Shown one piece after another: positions 38,216-47,320 of a DNA stretch of 64,000 bases. The DNA lies in NCBI GenBank assembly GCA_022448265.1, contig JAKVCC010000018.1, positions 32,060-96,059 of the forward strand, given 5' to 3'. This stretch comes from Pirellulales bacterium. GTDB taxonomy: Bacteria > Planctomycetota > Planctomycetia > Pirellulales > Lacipirellulaceae. The translations under genes were made by a program, and so were the position numbers. Every line of letters starts with the position of its first letter. The stretch's first letter is position 1. A model generated the notes under the pieces. It had not been told where the DNA came from and made no database searches. It saw only the letters and a program-made list of their open reading frames with translations.

Positions 38216-38917
38216 TCACTTCTTCAGGTTCAGAATATGGCCGGTCTCTACGGTGGCTGAATCAAGCGAGACTTCTGCGCCAAGTATTGTTTTGTTGTTG
38301 TATTTTTCAGGAATCTCAGCGTTGGTGCTGGAGATCTTGACACGGTATAAGCCCGGCGCGCAACCTGGGAGGTTATCGATCGAGCCAGGGATCTTGAGGC
38401 GCACATTGCCCTCAGCATTGGTCTTGCCAACGCAGGCCTGGATGGAGTCACCCAGGAATTCTTCCGGCTCAAACGTTACCGTCGCGCCCGCCAATGGTCT
38501 ACCATTGAAAGTGATCGCGCACGGCGTCGTGGTCAAACCTACCTTGGACTTCTGCCACGCTTCGATTCTGGCTATGACCTCCTCGGCCGAGACGGCACCG
38601 TCGCCGCTGGTGTCGAGGTTCCCAAGGGCCACCCGCAATGCTGGAGCGGATTTCAACTCTTCGGGCCCAATCGTACCGTCTCCATCGGTGTCGTACTGCG
38701 TAACAGCAGCAAGTGCGGCCGCGCCGGCGTCGATGGAGGGAGGATTCACACGATCGGGTGTTTTTGAGCAGCCACTGAGTGTTACCCCGACCAGCATCAA
38801 GGCCGCCGCGACCCAGCCTGTGACAAGGCTGAAGATGTCGAATCTGCATCGGAATGTGTGGCGCCTTTGGAGCGGACTGGTTTGTAAACAGGGGAGGTCA
38901 ACAGAGGGCATAAACAT
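38216..38917 (-). CDS. EF-hand lipoprotein with beta-sandwich domain
   Basis: About 233 residues from the ATG at 38917 (AGGAA upstream); the frame extends to 39064 with an unlikely leader. A basic n-region and hydrophobic helix (LVTGWVAAALMLVGVTLSGC) end in a lipobox. Two EF-hand loops follow, DTDGDGTIGPEEL and DTSGDGAVSAEEV, then a carboxypeptidase-regulatory-like beta-sandwich (CAITFNGRPLAGATVTFEPEEFLG, CAPGLYRVKISSTNAEIPEKY). The last part is the same type as the small lipoproteins beside DUF1559 genes. Joining calcium loops to it is unusual. No DUF1559 neighbour is adjacent. Confidence 0.75.
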   Translation of the reverse strand: MFMPSVDLPCLQTSPLQRRHTFRCRFDIFSLVTGWVAAALMLVGVTLSGCSKTPDRVNPPSIDAGAAALAAVTQYDTDGDGTIGPEELKSAPALRVALGNLDTSGDGAVSAEEVIARIEAWQKSKVGLTTTPCAITFNGRPLAGATVTFEPEEFLGDSIQACVGKTNAEGNVRLKIPGSIDNLPGCAPGLYRVKISSTNAEIPEKYNNKTILGAEVSLDSATVETGHILNLKK

Positions 38918-39253
38918 GTGTGGAATTCCTATGGACTGTCGGAGTTTTGAGCAACAGCAACTCGTCGTGTTAACGCATTTTCCAGATGGAAAAAATCTTA
39001 GTAGTAAGGAAAGTAACACGTTGGGGGCCGGCATGGCAAGCCGCTGGGCGGATTGGTTCATCACGCAGAATGGGTAATCACTCTTTTAAGCCGTGATGAT
39101 TGTCCTGCGGAACGCATCGCAGCAGACATTACTGCGGCGATGACAAACATAGCTCCAATCGTGGGTGGTGCGGTTGTCCTTCTTATAGATTATTGCAGGT
39201 GTTTTTGTTGGGCGTTGACGACCACGGGGCGTTTTGTTTTGCCGTTAATACTT
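38918..39253. other. intergenic stretch, nothing recognised
   Basis: Between the giant cytochrome end and the EF-hand lipoprotein start on the minus strand. It should hold the promoter of the lipoprotein gene. No clear hairpin-T-run is visible in either direction. Confidence 0.35.
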
Positions 39254-42200
39254 TTAATCCTCTGGAAATTTGCGCTGTTGCGATTTTACTTGCTCAGGGC
39301 TGGCGAGGTACAGGAGCAGGTCACGCACCTCCGGGTCGGTCAACGTCTGGAGCATGCCTTCAGGCATCATTGACTTGGTTGATGTCATGACCTGCTCCAC
39401 GTTTTGCATTTTCAGACGAATGTCGGCATCTGGCGTACGCAGAACGATCGAATTGTCGTCTTGCTGCACAATCACCCCTGAAAATAGTCGACCCGTGTTG
39501 GTCATGACCCTCGTTAGGCGGTAGGCAGGGTCCACTGCGGCATTGGGGTCAACCAGGTTGGTCACAATGTAGTTGGTTTTCGCCCGCCCAGATCCGGTCA
39601 AATCAGGGCCAATGATGCCGCCTTCGCCGAATAGACGATGGCACCTAGCGCACGTCTTATGGAAGAGGGCTCGGCCGGCAAGAGCACTACCGTTTGCAAG
39701 GTATTCCGCATCCATTTTTTTCAAGTACCGTGCGATTTGATCCGATTTTTTGGGCGTGTGGTAATCCGTGGACCAAAGTTTGTGGACCTGGTCCTTTAGC
39801 TTGCGGCCAGGGAACGACCGTAGTTGCTCAAGGCAAAACAGCGACACATCCTCCTGTGCCACAACGCCTCTGGCAATAGCTATGACAAGCTGCTCAGCGA
39901 AATCCTGGCGACTTGTCAGCACGCTCATGGCTGCCTGCTTGCACGAGTCGTCGAGTTCGCGGTAGTGGTTCAGAAGAAAAGCAGAGGTCGAATCATCATT
40001 GTTGAGTGCCAATGCGCGAATCGCGTCGAGGCGCAACTCTGAATCTTGACGGGACAACACATGAAGTGATTCTACAGAAATGCCATCCTTAAGCTGCAGT
40101 AGGGCTTGCAACGAGGCGCGGCGTTGAGCCGAGGGCAGATCGTTTCGCATGACCGACTTCATCAGTTGTGCCCTAGCAGTCTGGTCGCCAAATAGGGTGG
40201 CGAGTCGAATGGCGATGGATCGGTATTCGCTGTTTTCTACAGTAGCGACTTGGTCATACAGTTTTTTCCACTGGGCGGGGGCCGTAGAAATATCCTTGTC
40301 TGCGAGAGCCTGGAGCATGCCTCGCAATATGTCAAAACGTGCGTCAATCTTGTCGAGTTCTAATGCGGCCGCAACTATTGCGTCTAGGTCGGGCGATACA
40401 ACGTCTACGGCACGCCTGGCGATAAATTGCCGGATTAAGGGGATCTGTGATTGGGCCGCGAGTTGCAGCGAGCGCTCCCGGTTGTAGTGCACCAAGGGTT
40501 CCACGCCATACCAAGTGATCAGCGGGATCAATGGTTCGTCGGTATCCTCAGCATGGGTGACGAGTGCCTCGGCAAGACCCCATCGTTCATCGAGTCCAAC
40601 TCGACCCAAGGCAACGGCCAGCGCGAGGCGTGCCTTGGGCGATGTCTCGACCCGTGCGCGCCGCTCCATTGCCGACATGGCCGCACTTCCGGGCACTTGT
40701 TGATCGACAAGCATGCGCACCGCCCAGCGGCGAACGTGCTCGTTGTCGTGTTTCAGGAGGCCTATCCTTCGGGAGTCGTCCAGGTTTCCCATCAGGTGCA
40801 GTGTCCACAGCGCCTGGAGCTGAAGAATCGCGTCGCCGGTAGCTCGAAACTGGCGACTCAGGATTTCTGTAGCGGTCTGCAGGTCCTCGCCTGCCACGGC
40901 ACGTTCATGCAGGATTCTCCGGGCATGCCGTACGAACCACTCATTCTTCTGCTGATGCCGCGCGGCAAGCTCGGCGGATGTCTCAGCTCTTAGATCGACG
41001 TCGCAGCCGGCTGGACTTCCGTAGGTGATTTTGTACATTCGGCCCGAAGTGCGGTGGCTGCCGTCGATATCGTGGCATTCGCCAATTTCATGCCAGTCGG
41101 AAACGAACACGCCCCCGTCTGGTCCATACTTGATCGACAAACCGCGGAACCACGGGTCGTGGGCCCATAAAAAGTCTTCAGAGTGGTTGGCAACATAACT
41201 GGACTTTTTAGCTACAAGCACATCGTTATTGATTCGATTTCCGTGCAAGTTATAAGTGAACAGCGTACCACGATATTTCTCGGGCCAGTTGTCCCCATAA
41301 TAGATCATCGCTCCGCAGTGGGCATGTCCGCCACCGGCGACCGAATGACTCTCGGTTGTTTGTCGCGAACTATGCCATGGACCGCCACCCCAGTGCAGAT
41401 GGTCGTTGATTCCCTGGATCCTCGCATAGGCAAACCGGTTGTCAGCTTCGCCCGCCCGGCGCTGGCAGTAGGCACCAGGAACAATATGCCACAGATGGGC
41501 TGTGGTAGTGTTCACAGTAAAGTGGTCGCCCACCTCGCTAAAATCAGCCCCCCAAGGATTGACCATTCCGTTTGCCACGACCTCAAATGCATGGGTCACC
41601 GGATGAACTCTCCACAGGCCACGAGTAATTACCGTTCTCTGTGGTTGTGGGGTTGCTGGTTTACCGACGAACGACTTGGCAGCGATACCAATGGCGCCGT
41701 AGAGCCATCCGTCGGGACCCCAATGGAAATTATTTAGATTGTTATTATTGCCATCGTGATCTCGAAACCCATCCAGTACCGCTATCGCGTCGCCGTCGGG
41801 TGTGCCATCCTGATCCGCATCGGGAATAAACGTAAGGTCCGGAGTGTTGCCAAGCCAAACGCCGCCATGGCCTACCGCAATGGCTGTCAAGAAACGTCCC
41901 TGATCCCAGAACACCTTACGCCGGTCGAATTGGCCGTCATGGTCTGTGTCTTCGAGAATAACGACTCGATCGCGCGTGCTCTTTGGATCCAGCACCGGGT
42001 GCGAATAGTTTTCGACCACCCAGAGCCGTCCCCGATCGTCGAAATCAAACGCGATAGGTCTCCGCAAGTCGGGCTCACCAGCGAAGAGCGTGACCTGGAA
42101 TCCTTGCGGAGTCCGAATGCGGTTGAGCGATTGCTGCGGCGTAAGCGAAATATCCTGAGGATTTTGCGTGTTGACGACACCCTCGGGGAGGTCATCGGTG

Positions 42201-42358
42201 GGCCTTGTGTGGTCGGCCGCGAAGCCAACCAGCGGAATCCACGTTGCAAAGAACGCCCCTCTTGCAACCCACCACGTTGCAATCCAGCAGGCAGAGTAGA
42301 TTTGAATCGTCCTGCTAGATGGACCAACCATCGCGGCACTCACGATCCACAAATGCAT
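39254..42358 (-). CDS. PVC-type giant cytochrome c with propeller and HEAT region
   Basis: 1034 residues. An exported leader (SACWIATWWVARGAFFATWIPLVGFA) is followed by a six-bladed propeller of the membrane-bound dehydrogenase type (FQVTLFAGEPDLRRPIAFDFDDRGRLWVVENYSHP), a helical repeat region of roughly residues 480-860, and a C-terminal monohaem cytochrome c domain with CARCH at 903-907 and the likely axial Met in MMPEGM. Typical of planctomycetes and verrucomicrobia. Its start overlaps the end of the Gfo/Idh/MocA gene by 44 bases (Met10 at 42331 is an alternative), so the two form an operon. Substrate unknown; sugar oxidation is a common guess. Confidence 0.9.
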   Translation of the reverse strand: MHLWIVSAAMVGPSSRTIQIYSACWIATWWVARGAFFATWIPLVGFAADHTRPTDDLPEGVVNTQNPQDISLTPQQSLNRIRTPQGFQVTLFAGEPDLRRPIAFDFDDRGRLWVVENYSHPVLDPKSTRDRVVILEDTDHDGQFDRRKVFWDQGRFLTAIAVGHGGVWLGNTPDLTFIPDADQDGTPDGDAIAVLDGFRDHDGNNNNLNNFHWGPDGWLYGAIGIAAKSFVGKPATPQPQRTVITRGLWRVHPVTHAFEVVANGMVNPWGADFSEVGDHFTVNTTTAHLWHIVPGAYCQRRAGEADNRFAYARIQGINDHLHWGGGPWHSSRQTTESHSVAGGGHAHCGAMIYYGDNWPEKYRGTLFTYNLHGNRINNDVLVAKKSSYVANHSEDFLWAHDPWFRGLSIKYGPDGGVFVSDWHEIGECHDIDGSHRTSGRMYKITYGSPAGCDVDLRAETSAELAARHQQKNEWFVRHARRILHERAVAGEDLQTATEILSRQFRATGDAILQLQALWTLHLMGNLDDSRRIGLLKHDNEHVRRWAVRMLVDQQVPGSAAMSAMERRARVETSPKARLALAVALGRVGLDERWGLAEALVTHAEDTDEPLIPLITWYGVEPLVHYNRERSLQLAAQSQIPLIRQFIARRAVDVVSPDLDAIVAAALELDKIDARFDILRGMLQALADKDISTAPAQWKKLYDQVATVENSEYRSIAIRLATLFGDQTARAQLMKSVMRNDLPSAQRRASLQALLQLKDGISVESLHVLSRQDSELRLDAIRALALNNDDSTSAFLLNHYRELDDSCKQAAMSVLTSRQDFAEQLVIAIARGVVAQEDVSLFCLEQLRSFPGRKLKDQVHKLWSTDYHTPKKSDQIARYLKKMDAEYLANGSALAGRALFHKTCARCHRLFGEGGIIGPDLTGSGRAKTNYIVTNLVDPNAAVDPAYRLTRVMTNTGRLFSGVIVQQDDNSIVLRTPDADIRLKMQNVEQVMTSTKSMMPEGMLQTLTDPEVRDLLLYLASPEQVKSQQRKFPED

Positions 42359-43721
42359 TGACTTGCGGCACGTTGGTACTCTTCAGGTTCTTGGCATCCC
42401 ACTCGATGCGCTGACCTTCCGAGCTGCGCATGGCCAGATTGCCGACCAGTATGGTCTCCGTCAAGCGACCTGCGTAGCTGAAGTTTGCCATCGGGCCAGG
42501 CTCGTACTCACCTTTGATTGAGCTGACGAATTCCCACTTCTGCCGCTGGTCGCCACCAGCCTTGAACGGGATGCGCGGCAGCGACTGCGCGGGTTTGACA
42601 TAGTCTTTGTAGTCGTCTTCGGGCAGCAGAACGTATTGAGAGCCGTAATCATTGGGTGAAAACAGCATGCCCTTGCTGCCGATCAGCAGCGCGCCACTCG
42701 ATTTGCCCGCTTTCGGATCTTTCTTCTGTGTCTCAAGCCGCTTACGGAAGCGGTCGGGAAGCTGGCTGATCAATTCGTCGCCGGGCAAATTACCCCCATC
42801 GTACCAGTAAAAGTCGCACGCCGGCAGATTGGCCCGGCTGGGGAATTCAAACTTGATCGACGAGCTGCCGGGATAAGTTTCGCCCTCAAAAATACCAGGA
42901 TTCTTGATCGCGGTCACGGCGATCGGATCCCACAGGTTGAGCGCCATGACAGGCATGTTGGTCGTGTGACAAGCCATGTCGCCAAGGGCTCCCGTGCCAA
43001 AATCGACCCATCCGCGCCAATTGAATCCGTGGTAAACGCCCCTTTTAAAGGGCCGCATGGGTGCCGGTCCGATCCACGCATCCCAGTTCAGTCCTTCCGG
43101 AATTGGGTCTTCGCCCGTAGGGCGACCAACGCCCTGCGGCCAGACCGGACGATTCGACCAGATATGCACTTCGGAAACATCGCCAATTGCACCCGCTTGA
43201 ATCACTTCGACGGCTTCACGAAGACCGTTTTCTGAAGTGCCTTGGTTGCCCATTTGTGTGACGACGCCCATTTGTTCGGAGACCTCACGCATTGTGCGGG
43301 CTTCGCGAATCGACCAGGTCAATGGTTTCTGACAGTAAATATGCTTTTTCATCCGCATTGCCTTGACGGCAGCAGGGGCGTGATTGTGATCGGGTGTGCT
43401 AACGGTGACAATATCGACCTTGTCACCCAATTGGTCGAGCATTTCGCGATAGTCTGTGAATTGCTTTGCGTCAGGAAACTCCCGCCCTTTTTGCGTCAAA
43501 TATCCTGGCTCTACATCGCATAGGCCCACAATCTTGACGCCTTGCTCCGCGATATGGCTGCAGTCGCTGCTGCCTTTGCCGCCAACACCCACGCAGGCAG
43601 CGGTCAACGACTGGGCCGGCGTATCGATGGCTCGCGAAATCCCCGGACTTCCGATCCAGACGCCGGCACCTAGTGCGGCAGACTGACCAATGAAATTGCG
43701 ACGGGTTGTCCTGTTAGCCAT
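42315..43721 (-). CDS. Tat-exported Gfo/Idh/MocA oxidoreductase
   Basis: 468 residues from the ATG at 43721 (MANRTTRRNFIGQS), preceded by GAGG; upstream codons are not protein-like. The twin-arginine signal TTRRNFIG leads to a Rossmann domain with VGVGGKGSSDC, and EKP-type QKPLTWSIREA follows in the sugar dehydrogenase domain. The C-terminal half (GSKGMLFSPNDYGSQ) is the planctomycete variety. NAD(P)-dependent sugar or inositol-like oxidation or epimerisation is the family role, and cofactor folded in the cytoplasm would explain Tat export. Upstream of the giant cytochrome in an operon. Confidence 0.92.
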   Translation of the reverse strand: MANRTTRRNFIGQSAALGAGVWIGSPGISRAIDTPAQSLTAACVGVGGKGSSDCSHIAEQGVKIVGLCDVEPGYLTQKGREFPDAKQFTDYREMLDQLGDKVDIVTVSTPDHNHAPAAVKAMRMKKHIYCQKPLTWSIREARTMREVSEQMGVVTQMGNQGTSENGLREAVEVIQAGAIGDVSEVHIWSNRPVWPQGVGRPTGEDPIPEGLNWDAWIGPAPMRPFKRGVYHGFNWRGWVDFGTGALGDMACHTTNMPVMALNLWDPIAVTAIKNPGIFEGETYPGSSSIKFEFPSRANLPACDFYWYDGGNLPGDELISQLPDRFRKRLETQKKDPKAGKSSGALLIGSKGMLFSPNDYGSQYVLLPEDDYKDYVKPAQSLPRIPFKAGGDQRQKWEFVSSIKGEYEPGPMANFSYAGRLTETILVGNLAMRSSEGQRIEWDAKNLKSTNVPQVNAFVDRECRDGWSI

Positions 43722-43988
43722 GAAAGGTACCTCAGGAGGATGAATTGGTTTTTGGGGGAAGCAAAGATAGGACGGGATAGGTATGAATCGTCGAAGTTCC
43801 AGCACCATGGGCGCGATGACAAGGACCGGCCGGTTGCACACGGCATCAGAAATCCCTAGAAACGATAGGGCAGCAGCATAACACGCACGTTTTTTGTAGG
43901 CAATCGAGGATTGCCTTTGGCGGGGTCCAGATTTTGTGCCCTGGCAGCGGGATGCTGGGTGCATGGCTTTTTTTGGAGTGCTCCTGGC

Positions 43989-45395
43989 ATGATGAATCTG
44001 CAGAAATCACTATCCTTGTCGCTGGCCTGTTTGTTGGGGCTGGCTGCAAGCGGATGTCGTCGTGACGCTGGTTTGTTGCCAGTAGACCAACCCGCGGCTG
44101 CCCTTCCTGCTGGCAATCCGGTTGCACCGGCTGCTGCGGCCGGGAAAGCGGTAGCTTCGACCGTGATCGAAGCCGCCCAGCCCAAGGGCGAACCTGCCCA
44201 GCCCAGTGGCGATGATCCGGCAGCGGTGGCGGCTTTGTCTGCAGCGGGCTTCCTGCTTGTCCGGGACGCCCATGGGACGGTGACTGAGGTTTCCGCTACG
44301 AGCGAAGACGATATCTCGGCGGCCCTATCACATCTCGCCGGAGTACCGAGAGTGCGCGTTGTCCGCTTTTCGGGGCCCGGCGTGACTGACAAAGGAATGG
44401 GAGTGCTCGCCCATCTGGCGCAGCTAAGGCGAATCAATTTCACCGATAGTGCGATCGGTGATGCGACGTTGCAGGTGATTGCTAAGCTGAAGAATCTCGA
44501 TGTCCTGATTTTGCGCCGCACGGGGGTTACCAATGCAGGCTTGGCATCTCTGGTGGGACTGTCGAAACTTCGTGCTATTGATTTGCGAAACAGCAGTATT
44601 TCCGACGAGGGGCTCGACCATCTCGTCGGCTTAGGATCACTGGTAGACGTTCAACTTGAAAAGTCAAACGTGACCGACGCCGGCGTGGCAAAATTGGCGG
44701 GCCTGAAAAAACTTAAGTCGATTAACCTCAATTACTGTACTTCGGTGAGCGATGCTTCGTTGGAAGTACTCGGCCGTTTGCCATCGCTCGAATCAGTTCA
44801 GCTCGATGCCTCGAGAATTACCGACGCGGGTATGCCGGCCATTGCTCAACTCACAAGGCTTAAACGGCTTCGCATTCGTGGCACTGACGTGACGGGCAAA
44901 GGGTTTGCACATATCGCCAAGCTGTCCAAATTGTCGCGACTTGAATTGCGGGGGACGTCGCTAGACGACACGGGGCTGGCAGTGATTGCCGGTCTTTCAG
45001 GGGTGACCTACCTCGATATTAGCGAATGCCGTTTGGCGAGTTCCGAGGGAATCAAACAAATAGGCCAGTTGACGGGCCTTACCTATCTGGGGCTTTGGGA
45101 AACGAAACTCAATGACGATGCCTTAGCTGCGTTTTCGGAGCTTACCAATCTGGAAGAACTGAACCTCAAATCCGCGCGCGTCGGCGACGCATCTGTCCCC
45201 ACACTGTTGAAGTTTCAAAAGTTGCAGAAGCTGAATATTGCGGGTACTCAATTCAGCGACGAAGGATTCCGACAACTCGGCACGCTTCCCAATCTCAAAT
45301 GGCTGGGCGTCGCCAACACAAACATCGGCTATGATCTTATTGACGAGCTGAGCGAGTCCCGCGATGGGCTCGAAATTGTGGACTACGGGAACTAG
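43989..45395 (+). CDS. leucine-rich repeat lipoprotein
   Basis: 468 residues from the paired ATGs at 43989/43992 (the frame upstream is spurious). The lipobox LAASGC puts Cys at residue 23. An Ala/Pro-rich linker of about 50 residues is followed by a short region and some twelve or more leucine-rich repeats of about 24 residues, for example LAQLRRINFTDSAIGDATLQVI and LAGLKKLKSINLNYCTSVSDA. The repeats resemble the type with a DxGL/DAGL turn (SDEGLDHLVGL, TDAGVAKLAGL). Surface-attached and perhaps protein-binding. No enzyme domain is present. It is divergent from the Gfo gene upstream. Confidence 0.88.
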   Translation: MMNLQKSLSLSLACLLGLAASGCRRDAGLLPVDQPAAALPAGNPVAPAAAAGKAVASTVIEAAQPKGEPAQPSGDDPAAVAALSAAGFLLVRDAHGTVTEVSATSEDDISAALSHLAGVPRVRVVRFSGPGVTDKGMGVLAHLAQLRRINFTDSAIGDATLQVIAKLKNLDVLILRRTGVTNAGLASLVGLSKLRAIDLRNSSISDEGLDHLVGLGSLVDVQLEKSNVTDAGVAKLAGLKKLKSINLNYCTSVSDASLEVLGRLPSLESVQLDASRITDAGMPAIAQLTRLKRLRIRGTDVTGKGFAHIAKLSKLSRLELRGTSLDDTGLAVIAGLSGVTYLDISECRLASSEGIKQIGQLTGLTYLGLWETKLNDDALAAFSELTNLEELNLKSARVGDASVPTLLKFQKLQKLNIAGTQFSDEGFRQLGTLPNLKWLGVANTNIGYDLIDELSESRDGLEIVDYGN

Positions 45396-45504
45396 ACACG
45401 TCGGCGAGGCGAAGTGCGTGGGCACGCCGCCCCCCTCCAGATTGCAAGGTGCGGGCTCGAAGCAGAATCGTGGTGAAAAATGCGGGCTCGCGACCAGGCA
45501 GAAT

Positions 45505-46866
45505 TTAGATCAGTTGCGTCTTTCCTGGGACGGCATGTCCGGGCTCGGGCAGGCTGCTGTCCGCTCGCAGATCCTTCGGGAATAGATCGAGCTTCGACTC
45601 TTGGGTGACAAAATCCCATGTCACTTTTTGGCCCGTGTAACAGGCCATGCGGCCCATTACGGCCGTTAATGAACTGTTGGCCGTGTCCAGTAATTCCACA
45701 ATAGGCTTTGCATCGCGAATTGAGTCGACAAGGTCTTTGTGTTCCTGCTTGTAGGCGTCTGCGATATTCCCCTCTTGCGCCCAAACTTGATTGCCATTGC
45801 GATCAACGATTCGCGATCCACCATTCATCGCTTCAATGGTGCAAGTTCCCTTGGTGCCGTAGATGACGTTGCCGTTGTCGCTCTTGGTGCGAGGAATCTG
45901 GCGGCACATGAACGAGACAACCCGGTCGCCAGGGTAAACATAGTCGACCGCCATGTTGTCCCACATTTGGCTGTCTTGCTGTCGTGTAAACCGACCGCCG
46001 GAACCATAGGCGGATTCCGGTGGCGAGCCCATGACCCAGTTCATCGCATCGATATTGTGCACGGCCTGCTCGACGATCTGATCGCCGGAAAGCCAAATGA
46101 AATGCATCCAGTTCAGTAGCTGGTATTCAACAGTGGTCATGTTTTCGAGTCGCGGCCGGTACCAGACACCACCCGCACAATAGCGGGTCGTTGCACTGAC
46201 AATATTGCCAATGGCACCGTCACGGATTTTGTTAACAGCACCAATGTAATTTGCCTGCCGTCGGTACTGTGTTCCCGTCACAATGGCCGTGCCATTGGCT
46301 CGCGCCTTTTCGTGGGCGGCGACACACACGTGGTAGCCGGCGGGGTCGACGCAAGTTGGTTTTTCGGCGAACACGTGTTTTCCCGCGTCGACAGCCTCGT
46401 CAATATGATAGGGCCTAAAACCGGGTGAGGTTGCAAATATAACCAAATCGACATCCTTATTGCCAAGTATCGCCTTGTAAGCGTCTAGTCCTTCGTGCAT
46501 GTCGGAGTCTTTGATTGCCGCCGCCTCAGGGAACTCTGTCTCGACAAGTTTCTTTGCCGATTCGCATTTGCCCAACTGCAGGTCGGCCAACGCGATCACG
46601 CGCATGTTTGCGTTGACCGTCAGGTTGTCTTTCAACGCGCCCTTGCCACGGCCGCCGCAGCCTACCAAGCCAATATTAATCGAATCATGGGACCTGCCGC
46701 TTTTTCCGGAACGAAGTGCGCCTGGATCCGCAGTGGCAGGTTTTCCGACACCTGTCACGGCTACTGCAGCTGCAGCGGCTCCTACTTGAAGAAAGCCACG
46801 TCGGTTTCGGTTGTCGGATCCTACGGATTTCAAAGCAACCTCCTCTTTCAGATGACGACGTGTCAT
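45505..46866 (-). CDS. Tat-exported Gfo/Idh/MocA oxidoreductase
   Basis: 453 residues. Twin-arginine signal NRRGFLQVGAAAAAVAVTGVG at residues 21-41, then NIGLVGCGGRGKGALKDN (nucleotide-binding loop), FAEKPTCVDPAGYHVCV (the EKP lysine) and the C-terminal barrel with GSPPESAYGSGGRFTRQQ. The family oxidises or isomerises sugars with tightly bound NAD(P). It is only partly similar in layout to the other member at 42.3 kb and stands alone. A 454-base gap lies before the divergent sulfatase gene. Confidence 0.92.
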   Translation of the reverse strand: MTRRHLKEEVALKSVGSDNRNRRGFLQVGAAAAAVAVTGVGKPATADPGALRSGKSGRSHDSINIGLVGCGGRGKGALKDNLTVNANMRVIALADLQLGKCESAKKLVETEFPEAAAIKDSDMHEGLDAYKAILGNKDVDLVIFATSPGFRPYHIDEAVDAGKHVFAEKPTCVDPAGYHVCVAAHEKARANGTAIVTGTQYRRQANYIGAVNKIRDGAIGNIVSATTRYCAGGVWYRPRLENMTTVEYQLLNWMHFIWLSGDQIVEQAVHNIDAMNWVMGSPPESAYGSGGRFTRQQDSQMWDNMAVDYVYPGDRVVSFMCRQIPRTKSDNGNVIYGTKGTCTIEAMNGGSRIVDRNGNQVWAQEGNIADAYKQEHKDLVDSIRDAKPIVELLDTANSSLTAVMGRMACYTGQKVTWDFVTQESKLDLFPKDLRADSSLPEPGHAVPGKTQLI

Positions 46867-47320
46867 AGCATGGTCCTCAGGTTAAATGTTTCGAATTAGA
46901 TTGGCCCGGTAGGGCCGCAGTAATGTAAGTGGTGTAGGTGCTGCCAACCAGCGCGTCTTCGCCTACCTCCGAGGGCCATCGACCGTCACGATGTTGGCCA
47001 CTAAGAATCTCTACAGACATGTTCCTTGTAGAACCTTTGCCTGTCAGATCGCTGCAGCCAATATGTCGTGTTCTACTCAAGGTGGGGTTGGGACTCGCGT
47101 CTAGCTCGCGCTGGGCCTAATGGGAAAATATGTTTTTGCATGGCCGGCTGCAAGCCCCACCTCTGTTACGAGCTAGCCCGCCTTTATCGCTGGAGAAGAG
47201 CTACCCACGACGGGCTGGTGCGACCGATGCCGTAGTTTGGTAGAATTTCCAGCTCGATCGGTTCCGCGGACTCGCACTGGTTGAGATGGAACGAAACGCG
47301 TACTGTGAAAGGGAGAGGGT
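46867..47320. other. divergent intergenic stretch, nothing recognised
   Basis: Lies between the starts of an oxidoreductase gene (minus) and a sulfatase gene (plus), so it must contain both promoters. No gene or clear operator repeat is visible. GGGAGAGG lies just before the sulfatase ATG as its ribosome site. Confidence 0.35.
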
